Notes under the pieces: generated by a model
Told to the model about the DNA's origin: nothing
The model's input: the letters and a program-made list of their open reading frames with translations, nothing else
The model's database searches: none
Made by a program: the position numbers and the translations under genes
Assembly: GCA_013001975.1 (NCBI GenBank)
Contig: JABDKX010000212.1
Location: forward strand, 1-60,521
Direction: 5' to 3'
Source of the DNA: Saprospiraceae bacterium
GTDB lineage: Bacteria > Bacteroidota > Bacteroidia > Chitinophagales > Saprospiraceae
Length of the DNA: 60,521 nucleotides
Part shown: positions 37,134 to 47,475 of the stretch, in pieces
Layout: the number at the start of each line of letters is the position of its first letter
How positions within the stretch are numbered: the stretch's first letter is position 1

Positions 37134-37940
37134 CTAATTACAATCGATCTTGTCTGGAGTTAATTGACTCCATTTTTCTGGTGGTTCTTGAGTTTGACCA
37201 GGCTTCAATACCAAAGCATCTGGATACAGCTTTTGAATATCACGCCATCTCAAGACCTCCCAATTACCTTCATTGTATTTTTCAAGCCTCGTATCATGCA
37301 ATGGTCCAGAAATTGCTTTGTCGATTAAAGGCCACCAAAGACTTTCCGTATCTCTATCCCAGAGAATAAATGCATCAAGTCCGCCCCATATCTCAGGTTC
37401 ATAGTAGGTATATCCCGTTACGCCAAATGTCAACACATTTCCACAGTAATTTCTAGTATATACGGCACTAAGGTCAGCCAATACACAATAAGCAATCATG
37501 ATGGGTTCTCCTTCAATTACTTCATTTACTACTTCGTGAGATATCATCAATTCGTATGGATAAACTTTGGTAAATTCTGGTGTATGAATAACAACACATT
37601 GTTCACCTCCTTCGTATAAATTTGCAATTTCCTGAATATCGACGTACTCTGGAGCCATCAATGCAGGGAATGTTTCCCTTCCTAAACCATATAAAAGATT
37701 ACATTCATTTAATTCCCAATCTGAAATATCGAAATGCCAATCCGGATTATCACCTGCCCAAAGGAAAGTAGATTTGTCTTTTTCATAAATCTTTCCAATG
37801 TTTCTGAAAGGTGAGTCGCAAGGAGCAAAATCAGTATTTCTCACATCTTCTACTTCGTTAACTTCCTCAACGACTGGTGCATCTTGATCACAAGAAGAAA
37901 AGAAGAGCATAAAAAGCAGAATTGTAGAAATATATTTCAT
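37134..37940 (-). CDS. DUF3179-like lipoprotein
   Basis: 268 residues with a lipobox (FFSSC, C17), so anchored to a membrane. The mature part matches DUF3179 by its ordered landmarks: PALMAPEY, CVVIHTPEFTKVYPYELMISHEVVNE, an AYCVLADLSAVY segment where the family usually has TYCPLC, VLTFGVTGYTY, ILWDRDTESLWWP and ISGPLHDTRL. The usual second cysteine of the family's CPLC motif is replaced (CVLA). Function of the family is unknown. It lies 131 bases after the SusD-like gene, beyond a terminator, so it is probably a separate transcript. Confidence 0.82.
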   Translation of the reverse strand: MKYISTILLFMLFFSSCDQDAPVVEEVNEVEDVRNTDFAPCDSPFRNIGKIYEKDKSTFLWAGDNPDWHFDISDWELNECNLLYGLGRETFPALMAPEYVDIQEIANLYEGGEQCVVIHTPEFTKVYPYELMISHEVVNEVIEGEPIMIAYCVLADLSAVYTRNYCGNVLTFGVTGYTYYEPEIWGGLDAFILWDRDTESLWWPLIDKAISGPLHDTRLEKYNEGNWEVLRWRDIQKLYPDALVLKPGQTQEPPEKWSQLTPDKIDCN

Positions 37941-38014
37941 GTCAATTATTTATACGCTATAAAGTTAACAATGTTGTTGGTATTAAATGGTTTGAATGAC
38001 GACAAAATTGACTA

Positions 38015-38050
38015 AAAAAGCCCAAGCCAGAAATTCTGACTTGGGCTTAT
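38015..38050 (-). terminator. Intrinsic terminator after the SusC/SusD pair
   Basis: AAGCCCAAG and CTTGGGCTT (about 38018-38048) form a GC-containing stem with a further inner pairing (CAGAA/TTCTG). On the minus strand it is followed by TTTTTTAGTC. It lies about 20 bases after the SusD stop. Confidence 0.85.
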
Positions 38051-38070
38051 ATTTTAGATAGTGGATATGA

Positions 38071-39504
38071 TTAATTTACATCCCACCATACTTTTCCATT
38101 AAGATCGTTAGCATCACTTGTCGCAGCATCTAAAGAGTTACCATTATTGGTTTCTTCAGAAATTGGATAAGGAAGTCTAACTGGAATGCTTGGATTTGAA
38201 GCAGCCGCAGGTACAGCCAAAGAAGGAGCATCTAATCTTCTCCACTCAGCCCATGCTTGAGGTCCGTTCATATAAAAAGCAACCCACTTTTCATATCCAA
38301 TTGATTCTTTCCAATTAGCAGCATCGTAAGGATTGTTTGCTAAATAACCAGAAGCATCATCATAACCCCAGTAAGCCATTGAAGACTCTACTCCTGCATT
38401 ATACATATCAGCTGCATTTCCAGAAGTATAACCTCTTTCCATTGCTTCAGCTAATAAGAAAGCAACCTCAGCCCAATCAATAATGACGTGAGGAGCCGCT
38501 GCATCTCTTACACGAGCAGAAGGTCTAGAAGTTACACTCTTAAGCGCAAATGCATCAGCATCATTTAAACCATAAGGCATACCTCTGTAAACCATATCAT
38601 TGTTTAAAGCAGCAAAAGCTTCAATTCTAGGATCTCCTTTCGCTTCTAGGCTTGTAACTAAAACATCAGATACAGCAAAATCATCTCTTGTATTGATTAC
38701 ATTATCAATATAAAGAGGATTTGAAAGATCTGGGTTAGCAGAGTCAAAATTGAATATTGCATTTTCAGCATTAGAACTGATTGGTCCGTGAGCCAAAGCT
38801 TTAGTTACATACGTGCTTGCAGAACCGTTATCTACATCAGAAACTCTCATTGCCATTCTTAATAACAATGATGCACCAATTCTTTTCCACTGAGCTACAT
38901 CACCACCAGCAACAATATCACCAGTATCAAAAGATCCAGCATTAACATCTAAAGAAGTTAAAGCATTATCTAAAGATGATAATAATGAAGCATAAATTGA
39001 TTGCTGAGAATCATAAGTAGGATTCGGGAATTCTGGACTTAGAGCCTCGCTGAAAGGAACATCGCCCCACAAATCTGTAACAGCTTGAAAAGCATCTGCC
39101 ATCAATATGTCAACGATACCTAATTGGTTTGCCTTTCTGGCAGCTGTTAAATTCTCATCAGCTGAAATCTTATTTTTAGCAACTGTTAATTCATTCAATA
39201 CAGAAGCATAAAAAGATACCCAAGAACCGTCAAAACTGTTAGAATCTACTAAGTATCTTGATTCTTCAGCATATTCATTTTGTGACCAATGTTGAACCAT
39301 CAACATTGACCATTCTGCATTTAATACTCTACTGTGCATTCTGTTATACAAAGAATATTGAGCTTGTGTCAATAAGTTTGCAGCAGGTACATCAGTTGGA
39401 TTATTCGGGTCTACATTTAATTCTGTAACATCACTACAACTCGTAATTGAGAAGCAAACAACAGCTACAGTCAGAACCCATATTTTATTTATATACTTTT
39501 TCAT
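38071..39504 (-). CDS. SusD/RagB-type outer membrane lipoprotein (SusD-like_2 subfamily)
   Basis: Substrate-binding lid of a SusCD importer. I chose ATG at 39504: it gives a signal peptide with lipobox SITSC (C23) and removes 42 residues that only overlap the end of susC. The 477-residue protein has TPR-like helices and the SusD_2 landmarks NVDPNNPTDVPAANLLTQAQ, QHWSQNEYAEESRY, ADAFQAVTDLWGDVPFSEAL and YEKWVAFYMNGPQAWAEWRRL. This subfamily differs from the RagB-type SusD encoded 8 kb away. It lies 22 bases after its SusC partner. Substrate unknown. Confidence 0.92.
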   Translation of the reverse strand: MKKYINKIWVLTVAVVCFSITSCSDVTELNVDPNNPTDVPAANLLTQAQYSLYNRMHSRVLNAEWSMLMVQHWSQNEYAEESRYLVDSNSFDGSWVSFYASVLNELTVAKNKISADENLTAARKANQLGIVDILMADAFQAVTDLWGDVPFSEALSPEFPNPTYDSQQSIYASLLSSLDNALTSLDVNAGSFDTGDIVAGGDVAQWKRIGASLLLRMAMRVSDVDNGSASTYVTKALAHGPISSNAENAIFNFDSANPDLSNPLYIDNVINTRDDFAVSDVLVTSLEAKGDPRIEAFAALNNDMVYRGMPYGLNDADAFALKSVTSRPSARVRDAAAPHVIIDWAEVAFLLAEAMERGYTSGNAADMYNAGVESSMAYWGYDDASGYLANNPYDAANWKESIGYEKWVAFYMNGPQAWAEWRRLDAPSLAVPAAASNPSIPVRLPYPISEETNNGNSLDAATSDANDLNGKVWWDVN

Positions 39505-39526
39505 TTTTATAATATTTTTATTGGTT

Positions 39527-42500
39527 CTATAATTTAAATGAAATATTAAGTCCAACAGAACTTGTTGGAGGAATTTGAGCATTTTCCAAACCTTGTCTGT
39601 TTCCAGCACCAGAAACAACTTGTGGATCAATAAATGGAATGTCAGAAGAAAGAATAGCTAAGTTTCTTGCAATGATACCAATAGTTAAGTCTCTAATACC
39701 TGTTCTATTTAATATAGAGTTAGGAATAGTATAACCTAAGCTTAATTCACGAAGTTTTACAAAATCAGTGCTGTATACATTAGGTGCAGCTCTTCTCCAG
39801 TATGTTTGATAGTATGTCTGAGGATCGATAGCTACATCATTAGCTGAACCATCTTCTTTCACACCTTCTAATATCATACCGGTTTCTCTAATTCCTGTTT
39901 GACCATTATATTCAACAGTTTCTGGGTGCATACCTGAGTATTTAGCCCATTGTAAAGATGTTGAGTGCATTACGCCTCCCATTTGGAAATCAACAAGACC
40001 ACCTAACGTGAATCCTTTGTAGTTGATATCAGCAGTGAAACCACCAATCCAATCAGCGAGTGCAGAACCTAAGAAAACTCTATCATCAGTAAACTGATAA
40101 GCACCTGTTTCGTCAACTACTTTGTTACCGTTATCATCATAGATGTAATCTTGGCCATATAATGCCATGTACTTCTGTCCTTGTTGTACTCTTAAATCTG
40201 CAGCCCAAGTTCCTCCCATGTTGATACTTTCAACACCTTCAGCAAGTTCAACAACTTTGTTGTCTAGCTTAGATACGTTGAACCCAACATTTAAAGAGAA
40301 ATCTTTTGTTTCAATTGGCGTACCATATATTTGTACTTCAATACCAGAATTTTCCATTTCACCAGAATTCAAGATTCTAGATGTGTAACCTGTTGCAGCA
40401 GAAGCAGGTACAGAGAAGATTTGATCTTTTGTATTTCTTTTGAAATAAGCAAGGTCAATTCCCAATCTGTCAGCAAAGAATCTGGCATCAACACCAAATT
40501 CGATTTCTGTTGTCAACTCAGGCTTTAAGAAAGGATTGTTCTGTGCATTTGGAACACCATATCTTGGGTTAGATCCAAAGTTTGGCGTTTGTGGAGAAAA
40601 CACATCAAATAATTGATACGGATCAGCATCGTTACCAGCTTGTGCATAACTTGCTCTAACTTTTAAGAAAGATAATCCATTAACTGGATCAAAGTTTCCT
40701 AGTTCAGAAAGCACACCACTCACTGTTAATGATGGATAGAAGTAACTATTCTCACCTGCTGGTAAAGTAGAAGACCAGTCATTTCTAGCTGTTACATCTA
40801 AATATAACCAATTATCAAATCCAAATGATGCAGCACCAAATGCAGAATTAATTCCTTTATTTTGTTCAAATGTAGTAAATGAAGGAGCTGCAGCAGAATT
40901 ACTGATATTATAGAATCCTTCCAAACTTAAACCACCACTTGTTTCAGCAGTAGAAGATCTTCTAGATTGTCTCATTCTATTACCTCCAACAAATGCGTTT
41001 AATGAAATTCTTTCTGTAAGGTCAGTATTATAGTTTAATCTGGCTTCATAGTTAGTTTCTGTAAATCTGATTTCTCTTTCTCTGTATAATGCAGTCTCAA
41101 CAGAAGCGATTGGAATACCCGCTACATCAGAAGACTGATAAAAATCAGTTCCTACATTACCAACTAGCGTTAAACCTTCAGCTAAGTCTACTGTAAGACC
41201 AGCACCACCGATAAACCTGTTTCTTTGATCATTTTGTAAGTAGTTATCTCTTACCCAATAAGGATTATCAAAGAAGTTAGGACTTGCATCGTAGAAAAGT
41301 AAGTTTCCAGAACCATCTACAACTGGACCAACAGCATTCCATGTTTGTTGAGAACCGTCAACTCTTGTAGAGTTTTTCAATCTGTCAACATCCAATTGCG
41401 TTTGCCACCATTGTGTAAATGCTTGCATTGGGTTACCATTATTATAACCAGTGATGTTTCTGTTTTCACCTTCTGTTATAGTATAATTCGCCTTAACATT
41501 TACATTAATTCTGTCATGAATATCATAACCACTCTTTAAAGAGAATGAATTTCTCTTAAGGCTACCATTAGGAATCGTTCCTTTACTGTCTAGATTTGTG
41601 TAACCAAATCTGAAGTTTCCAAGATCATTACCACCAGTAAGACCAACATTTGTTGTTCTAGTAGCACCTGTTTCAAAGAAATCTTGATAGTCCGAATTTG
41701 GAGCAACCCAAGGTCTTGTTTCTTTGTAAGTGTCAGGATTGTCTGGATCCCAAGAATCCCAATGTCTGATCTGAGAATTAGGGTCATATTTAGGTCCCCA
41801 AGCACCATCTTTAGAATAAGCAGGTGTTAAATAAGTAACGCCATCTTGAATAACTTCGTAGAATCCTGATGCAGTTCCAGCGATATCTCCACCACCGTAT
41901 TCTCTTTGGTGAGGTATCAAGTTTCTAACTTTTTCGAAAGAAAATTGGTTGCTGAATTCAACACCCAAACCTTTTTTACCAGCACCGCTTTTGGTAGTGA
42001 TTTGGATTACACCATTTGCCCCTCTTTGTCCATAAAGAGCTGTTGCTGCTGCACCTTTAAGTACAGTAACAGAAGCTACACTTTCTGGATCAATGTCAGA
42101 AGCTGCATTTCCGTAATCGTAAGCAATAGCACCACCAAATCCTCTTTGTTGGCTACTGCCTGATAAATTTCCATTATCAATAGGAATACCATCAACCACA
42201 AAAAGAGGTTGGTTATTTCCTAAGAATGAATTGGCTCCTCTAATCGTAATTCTTGAAGAACCACCTAAAGCAGAAGGACTACCAGCAATTTGAACTCCTG
42301 CAACTTTTCCTTGTAAGGAGTTAACAATGTTGGTTTCCTTAGCACGACTTACATCGCTACCGTCAATTTTGGTTACGGCATAACCTAACGATTTTTCGTC
42401 ACGTTCTATACCAAGAGCTGTCACAACAACCTCTTGTAGAACTTCACCTTCCGCAAGTGTAATATTTACTGTGTTTGTACCAGTAATGTCTAACTCTTGC

Positions 42501-42733
42501 GTAGAGTAACCAGTGTAACTAATGACAAGCATATTATTGCCATCAGGTACTTCTAGTGAATAATTACCATCAACATCCGTGATAGTACCAATTGTTGTTC
42601 CTTTAACGAGAACATTTGCTCCAATTAAAGGCAATCCACTGTTATCTGTAATGTTACCTGTGACAGTCCGCTGAGCGAAAGTCATAGCTACACAACCAAA
42701 TAGCAGTGCAAAAAATAAGAAAATTTTTTTCAT
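39527..42733 (-). CDS. SusC/RagA family TonB-linked outer membrane transporter
   Basis: A 1068-residue TonB-dependent barrel that imports the ligand held by SusD. ATG at 42733 gives a good signal peptide (MKKIFLFFALLFGCVAMTFAQ); the longer frame to 42772 adds 13 residues that do not fit. Domains: carboxypeptidase-regulatory-like (RTVTGNITDNSGLPLIGANV), TonB box region (EVVVTALGIERDEKSLGYAV), plug (SRITIRGANSFLGNNQPLFVVDG, TVLKGAAATALYGQRGANGV), then the barrel ending in NISFKL. The upstream 240 bases hold no recognised -7 box, riboswitch or anti-sigma gene. Partner SusD follows. Confidence 0.95.
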   Translation of the reverse strand: MKKIFLFFALLFGCVAMTFAQRTVTGNITDNSGLPLIGANVLVKGTTIGTITDVDGNYSLEVPDGNNMLVISYTGYSTQELDITGTNTVNITLAEGEVLQEVVVTALGIERDEKSLGYAVTKIDGSDVSRAKETNIVNSLQGKVAGVQIAGSPSALGGSSRITIRGANSFLGNNQPLFVVDGIPIDNGNLSGSSQQRGFGGAIAYDYGNAASDIDPESVASVTVLKGAAATALYGQRGANGVIQITTKSGAGKKGLGVEFSNQFSFEKVRNLIPHQREYGGGDIAGTASGFYEVIQDGVTYLTPAYSKDGAWGPKYDPNSQIRHWDSWDPDNPDTYKETRPWVAPNSDYQDFFETGATRTTNVGLTGGNDLGNFRFGYTNLDSKGTIPNGSLKRNSFSLKSGYDIHDRINVNVKANYTITEGENRNITGYNNGNPMQAFTQWWQTQLDVDRLKNSTRVDGSQQTWNAVGPVVDGSGNLLFYDASPNFFDNPYWVRDNYLQNDQRNRFIGGAGLTVDLAEGLTLVGNVGTDFYQSSDVAGIPIASVETALYREREIRFTETNYEARLNYNTDLTERISLNAFVGGNRMRQSRRSSTAETSGGLSLEGFYNISNSAAAPSFTTFEQNKGINSAFGAASFGFDNWLYLDVTARNDWSSTLPAGENSYFYPSLTVSGVLSELGNFDPVNGLSFLKVRASYAQAGNDADPYQLFDVFSPQTPNFGSNPRYGVPNAQNNPFLKPELTTEIEFGVDARFFADRLGIDLAYFKRNTKDQIFSVPASAATGYTSRILNSGEMENSGIEVQIYGTPIETKDFSLNVGFNVSKLDNKVVELAEGVESINMGGTWAADLRVQQGQKYMALYGQDYIYDDNGNKVVDETGAYQFTDDRVFLGSALADWIGGFTADINYKGFTLGGLVDFQMGGVMHSTSLQWAKYSGMHPETVEYNGQTGIRETGMILEGVKEDGSANDVAIDPQTYYQTYWRRAAPNVYSTDFVKLRELSLGYTIPNSILNRTGIRDLTIGIIARNLAILSSDIPFIDPQVVSGAGNRQGLENAQIPPTSSVGLNISFKL

Positions 42734-42975
42734 AATTTCTGATTTGTTTAAAAAATTCGCGAAGGAAAGCATTGAGAGTCAAGGGGTTACAAAAAATAAG
42801 ATTGATCAACATTCAAAATTTTGCAACAGTTAAAACCAAATGATTTCGCCTCGGTTTTCTGAAAGGACTAATTTAGTTAAAAATTTCTTAAATCACGGCT
42901 TAATTCTGTAAAAAAACAATGTTCAAGAATTAATATTTGATGCCAATTTTGGATTTAGCACAAGCTATAAAAGGA

Positions 42976-45900
42976 TTATATTTTTGTGATTTTAAATGCG
43001 TAAGTTTTTTGGTTAATTTTCATTCTAACAAAATAAATCCCAGGTAAAATTTCATTAAGGTCAATTTCATGTATTAATGGGCTATTGATTACTTTATTTG
43101 ATAATATTTTTTGCCCTAAAGCATCATATATCGCATAATTGAAATCACTTATGTTGTAAAATCTTAAGGTCAGATTATTTGATGTAGGATTAGGAAAAAT
43201 ATCAACAATAGACGCCAAATCCGATTCTTCTACATTTGTTACACCCAGATTTAACACTTCAGACTTTCTATTACAATCACTATCAAAGGTAACGACACAA
43301 TAGCTTCCCTCCTCACCGTTAAATTGATACGTTCTTCCAGTTTCTCCAGGAATAGAATTACCATTTTTATACCATTGATAAGCATCTGCTAATTTTAAGC
43401 TTGCTAAAGTAGTTGCATTAGATTCAATCACGCGGTTTGGATCTAAAGTTGATGCTGCTATAGAAACAGCTTGAACAAATCTGGAAGAATTGCCATTGGT
43501 ATCAGATACAAGGAGACCAACTTCATATTCGCCGATATTATCAAAACTATAAGTAAGGTGCTGATTTGTTGAAGTAATCACGCCATCCACTGACCATTCC
43601 CAAGAATCAATTTGCCCCTGACTCAAATCATTAAATTCTGAAAAACCATTGGTACATAAATATTGACCTTCAAAATCTGAAAACAATAGTTGGCTACATT
43701 CTAATTCTGACCAACCTGAACTATTTGTAAGCGTACTATTGGTTCCAACAGAAACAGATGCATTGCCTGCAAGATTGACGTTATCAATTATCATATTATC
43801 GAAACATAACTTATCTCGATATTCAATAAATATCTCAGAGACATTTCCACTGTAATCATTTATTACGACTGTTTCAGAATCATTACGTAACGACATTTCA
43901 TTTAGTACAGTTAATGTTTCACCATTATTAAAACCAAGGTCTAAAGTTCCTTCTGAATTGAAAATTTCAACCGTTAAATCATTAATTAAATTAAAGGATG
44001 AAAACGCTGTAGAAATTTCAGAAAACACAGAATTAGAAGATTCAATATTTATAATTGAATTTATTATGCTCAGTGGAATATTCATCCTACGATCGCCAAT
44101 TTTTAATTCGAAATCTTGATCTGTATTTTCAACATAAATTCTAGATGCTCGATTTGCATTGAAGTCATTCATGTTTTCAATGTCAAACTCATCTCTTAGA
44201 TATAAATTTGAATTTGTCATGTTAAATGTAGGCATCCCATTATCAGAATCAGTCTTAATGGCTCCAACATTCAGCTCTACATTATCTATTGAAAGAGAAC
44301 CGCCATTTATAATTAAGTTACCGATGTGGACTGTTGCATTCAGCATGACCCATTGCCCATTATTTTCTTTTGGCAGTATCAGGTTGAAATTTTCAGATTG
44401 TGAATTATCCAGATTTATATTCTGAGAAAGGGCTTCATCATTGGTCTGGATAATTGTTCCATTTTTGATGGTCAACAAATCAGAAGACATAGATAATCCT
44501 CCATGATTAGTCAATTCAAAATTTCCTAAGTCAAATGTATAGGTATCATTGGTAAATGAAGAAATCGCACCTACGGTTGTGTTACTGTCTAAAAAGATTG
44601 AACTGCCATTAAGCATAGAATTATCATCAATAATAACTCTGTGTTCAAGACCAGGCGTCATATTTGCGGTTGTTCCTCCTGAAGAAAGACTCCAATGTGC
44701 AGGATCTGACCAATTTCCTTCACCTCCAATCCAAAACAGATTAGTCAATGAAATATCTGAAGATTCAAAATCAATAATAATGCTGTAATCTTGACTACCT
44801 CCTTCTAAAGTTCCTTTGTGGCTTACTTCAACAAAGTATGTTCGTTCCTCTGCATTTTCAATAAATATTTGTTCTACATTATCACGGAAATTATCGCCAG
44901 TGGTTGCATTTAATGCAGGATTTGAAGGATCCAAAATATAAGGCATGAAAACATTCCCATTTTCATCTTTAATTCTAATATCTAAATCATTAATCAGCAT
45001 CAAGTCTATTGGATCTAATGATGCGCTCACAGGATTACCTGAGACATCAGTCCACACAATTGTTACACGGACTGGGGTATTATCTTTTGGCTTGATTTCA
45101 AATACTGCTGTTTCATTATTAGAAAGATTTGCTTCTACGATTTGTTTGTCTGTTTGATTTCGATTGAGCAAATAGCTACATGCTTTTTTGATATTCAACA
45201 ATCCCCAACCAAAACGGTAATCTGGACCTTCTTCGCCAGTTTGGGTTGCGGTATGAATTGCTAATGCTTTTAAAGAAGCTGCTTTTAGAAAAGAAGATGT
45301 TAACTCTTGGCTCAACTCTTGAACCAATGCCAATCCACCACAAGCTGCAGGTGAAGAGAATGACGTTCCACTTGTTGTTTGGTAGTCTTCATTATCATTG
45401 GCTGCCGCCGTAAAAATATCTACGCCAATGGATACAATATCAGGTTTAATCCTTCCGTCATCAGTAGGTCCCCAACCACTGAAGGAACTCATATTTATAA
45501 AATTAGGATTTTCGTAACCTTGAGTTGATTTTCTAGCAGCACCTACAATAAGCACATTTTTAGCACAACTTGCTCCTGCTACTGAATCATATGGACCATC
45601 AGAAGGATAAGGACCACTACCACTGTCTCCCCTATCATTTCCAGCTGACTTTACAATTAAATAATTAGGCGAAGCAATTGCAATTTGATCCCAAGTTCTG
45701 GCGTTCGTATCATAGAATCCAAAACGCCAATCTTCTTGATCACTGATTGACTCATCACCAAACCATTGACCGTCATTCCAGCCTGTAATCAATCCATAAG
45801 AATGATTTGAGACGACAATTTCACGAAGCATTTGCGCTTCGATCATTTCTTGAGTGTCATTTATAAAGTTGTAGGCAATACCTTCTGCCATTGGTGCCAT

Positions 45901-46407
45901 TCCTCTGGCATTTGGATTTAGTCCCGTGCCCAATAAGGTGCCTGCTACTCCAGTCGCATGATTACTAAAAACAGTTGATCCTGATGAATCAAAATATTTT
46001 ATTCGACCTTCATATTCCTGATGTGTGGTTCTAATCAAACCTCCGTCCCAGATACCAATATTCATTCCTTCACCATCCAAAGTCAACCCTAGTTCGCCAC
46101 CCGCTCTCACGGCATCGACTTCCATTGCAATGGCCGCATCGCTGTTAAATACTTTTCGATATTGCGGTTGATTATTTTTAATCTCAAAAATAGTATATCC
46201 CTTATTTTCAAGATCCTCTATTTCCTTTCTTTTTGATATAGGAATAGAAGATAGATATTTACTGATCTCATTTTTATTCGTTTTATTCTGCACTTTTACA
46301 TTTTCTAAAAGTGCATCAAGTTTAGACTGAGCTGATTTTGACAAGTGTTGACTTTGTAAGTAATTACAAATAAAAATGATCAAACAGGATAAAACGAAAT
46401 TCTTCAT
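42976..46407 (-). CDS. T9SS-secreted subtilisin-like serine protease (S8) with PKD domain
   Basis: Extracellular protease of 1143 residues from the chosen ATG at 46407 (the frame continues 14 codons further but without a signal peptide start). Catalytic triad: D121 (GIWDGG), H150 (SNHATGVAG) and S349 (SGTSFSSPAA), with oxyanion N257 (SAGND). A jelly-roll P-like domain (about 425-560) follows, then a long beta-helix-like stretch, a PKD domain (DSWEWSVDG) and a type A sorting domain (VDIFPNPTSNNLTLRFY ... GIYFVRMKI). It is probably displayed or released to digest proteins. It lies alone between two SusCD loci, more than 200 bases from each neighbour. Confidence 0.93.
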   Translation of the reverse strand: MKNFVLSCLIIFICNYLQSQHLSKSAQSKLDALLENVKVQNKTNKNEISKYLSSIPISKRKEIEDLENKGYTIFEIKNNQPQYRKVFNSDAAIAMEVDAVRAGGELGLTLDGEGMNIGIWDGGLIRTTHQEYEGRIKYFDSSGSTVFSNHATGVAGTLLGTGLNPNARGMAPMAEGIAYNFINDTQEMIEAQMLREIVVSNHSYGLITGWNDGQWFGDESISDQEDWRFGFYDTNARTWDQIAIASPNYLIVKSAGNDRGDSGSGPYPSDGPYDSVAGASCAKNVLIVGAARKSTQGYENPNFINMSSFSGWGPTDDGRIKPDIVSIGVDIFTAAANDNEDYQTTSGTSFSSPAACGGLALVQELSQELTSSFLKAASLKALAIHTATQTGEEGPDYRFGWGLLNIKKACSYLLNRNQTDKQIVEANLSNNETAVFEIKPKDNTPVRVTIVWTDVSGNPVSASLDPIDLMLINDLDIRIKDENGNVFMPYILDPSNPALNATTGDNFRDNVEQIFIENAEERTYFVEVSHKGTLEGGSQDYSIIIDFESSDISLTNLFWIGGEGNWSDPAHWSLSSGGTTANMTPGLEHRVIIDDNSMLNGSSIFLDSNTTVGAISSFTNDTYTFDLGNFELTNHGGLSMSSDLLTIKNGTIIQTNDEALSQNINLDNSQSENFNLILPKENNGQWVMLNATVHIGNLIINGGSLSIDNVELNVGAIKTDSDNGMPTFNMTNSNLYLRDEFDIENMNDFNANRASRIYVENTDQDFELKIGDRRMNIPLSIINSIINIESSNSVFSEISTAFSSFNLINDLTVEIFNSEGTLDLGFNNGETLTVLNEMSLRNDSETVVINDYSGNVSEIFIEYRDKLCFDNMIIDNVNLAGNASVSVGTNSTLTNSSGWSELECSQLLFSDFEGQYLCTNGFSEFNDLSQGQIDSWEWSVDGVITSTNQHLTYSFDNIGEYEVGLLVSDTNGNSSRFVQAVSIAASTLDPNRVIESNATTLASLKLADAYQWYKNGNSIPGETGRTYQFNGEEGSYCVVTFDSDCNRKSEVLNLGVTNVEESDLASIVDIFPNPTSNNLTLRFYNISDFNYAIYDALGQKILSNKVINSPLIHEIDLNEILPGIYFVRMKINQKTYAFKITKI

Positions 46408-46571
46408 AGGATATGATATATGAATTATGTGTGAGGGTAAAAGTAACAAAATTGCTTATTTAGAATAAAATTAAAATTCCTTAACTATAAATGTTATTCA
46501 TTTAAAAAGTTATAATAATTAATACACAATCATCTTTATTCATCATCAAAAGGTCGTGTCTAACATAAAAA

Positions 46572-46606
46572 AAATGCTGACGCGCATTTTCAGCACATCA
46601 GCATTT
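46572..46606 (-). terminator. Intrinsic terminator after the SusCD-lipoprotein operon
   Basis: AAATGCTGA (46572-46580) and TCAGCATTT (46598-46606) pair; an alternative inner TGCTG/CAGCA pairing exists. On the minus strand a run of eight T follows the stem. It lies 20 bases past the lipoprotein stop. Confidence 0.8.
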
Positions 46607-46626
46607 ATTATAATATTAAAATTGGC

Positions 46627-47451
46627 TTACTTAATTATAGGGGGCCAATCTTTACCATCTTGTCTAGTCAATGTAACTGTACCAAACTCATTATAGGAAC
46701 TATCGTTAGCCCAAGAGAAAGTGAAATTCGGACCATCCGCTTCTAAAACTTCCGTTAAAGACCAAGAGTCACCATAATTATCTATGCCTTCAATTGAAGC
46801 AACGCCACAAAGATGAAAGAAAGTGATTGTTCCAGTAGGAGGATCAATGCCATAGGCTGCACCCCAAGCACCGAAGGAGAAATCATCGAACTTGTATACA
46901 CCAGGCATATTATCAAATACAGTTAATTCGACAGTACCCGTAAGCACATCACTCGTTAAACTATTTTCATGAGAATAATTCATGGTACCTGCTAAATCTG
47001 ATTCACACGTAACAGAGATTCTATACGTTACAGGTTTCGTATTTGCTAAGTCAACGTCAGCTGAAGTTAAAACAACTGTCAATTCTACAGATTCATCCTG
47101 CTCAATATTATCAGGAATAATTTGAATCGGTAAAAGTCCTGAAGCATCACCTGGGGCAATTGATCCACTGTTAGAAACTATAGAATAGTGAATATTTTCT
47201 ATAGCATCAGTTAAGGAATCAACTATTTCAAAAGTGTAACTTATTGGACTGGTTTGAGGAACAGCAATTAAATTTACTTTTGCAGTGAAATCAACAGGTT
47301 GCATATCACCTTTTCTGAGGTAGATAAAATTTGTATTACCAGCATCAATTCCAACATATTGTCCCGTCAAAGTTCTAGGAATTTCGTCGTTACATGAGAC
47401 AAACAGAGCCATGCCTACGAAGCCTAGAAACATTAAACATATATTTTTCAT
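46627..47451 (-). CDS. Surface lipoprotein in SusE/F position
   Basis: 274 residues with a lipobox (LFVSC, C20). Residues about 45-150 look like a Calx-beta or DUF1735/DUF4843-type beta sandwich (FEIVDSLTDAIENIHYSI, LPIQIIPDNIEQDESVELTVVL). The C-terminal half is a second beta domain ending in a small tryptophan-containing motif (DGKDWPPIIK). Third in the susC-susD operon (24 bases after susD), where SusE/F-like binding proteins usually lie, so it likely helps capture the same ligand. I do not recognise the exact family. Confidence 0.7.
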   Translation of the reverse strand: MKNICLMFLGFVGMALFVSCNDEIPRTLTGQYVGIDAGNTNFIYLRKGDMQPVDFTAKVNLIAVPQTSPISYTFEIVDSLTDAIENIHYSIVSNSGSIAPGDASGLLPIQIIPDNIEQDESVELTVVLTSADVDLANTKPVTYRISVTCESDLAGTMNYSHENSLTSDVLTGTVELTVFDNMPGVYKFDDFSFGAWGAAYGIDPPTGTITFFHLCGVASIEGIDNYGDSWSLTEVLEADGPNFTFSWANDSSYNEFGTVTLTRQDGKDWPPIIK

Positions 47452-47475
47452 AAATATCTTTTTTTTAATTTTTAT

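Noticed and set aside
39505-39630. 42-residue N-terminal extension of the SusD-like protein
   Set aside because: It overlaps the end of susC, has no signal function, and ATG at 39504 starts a perfect lipoprotein signal peptide.
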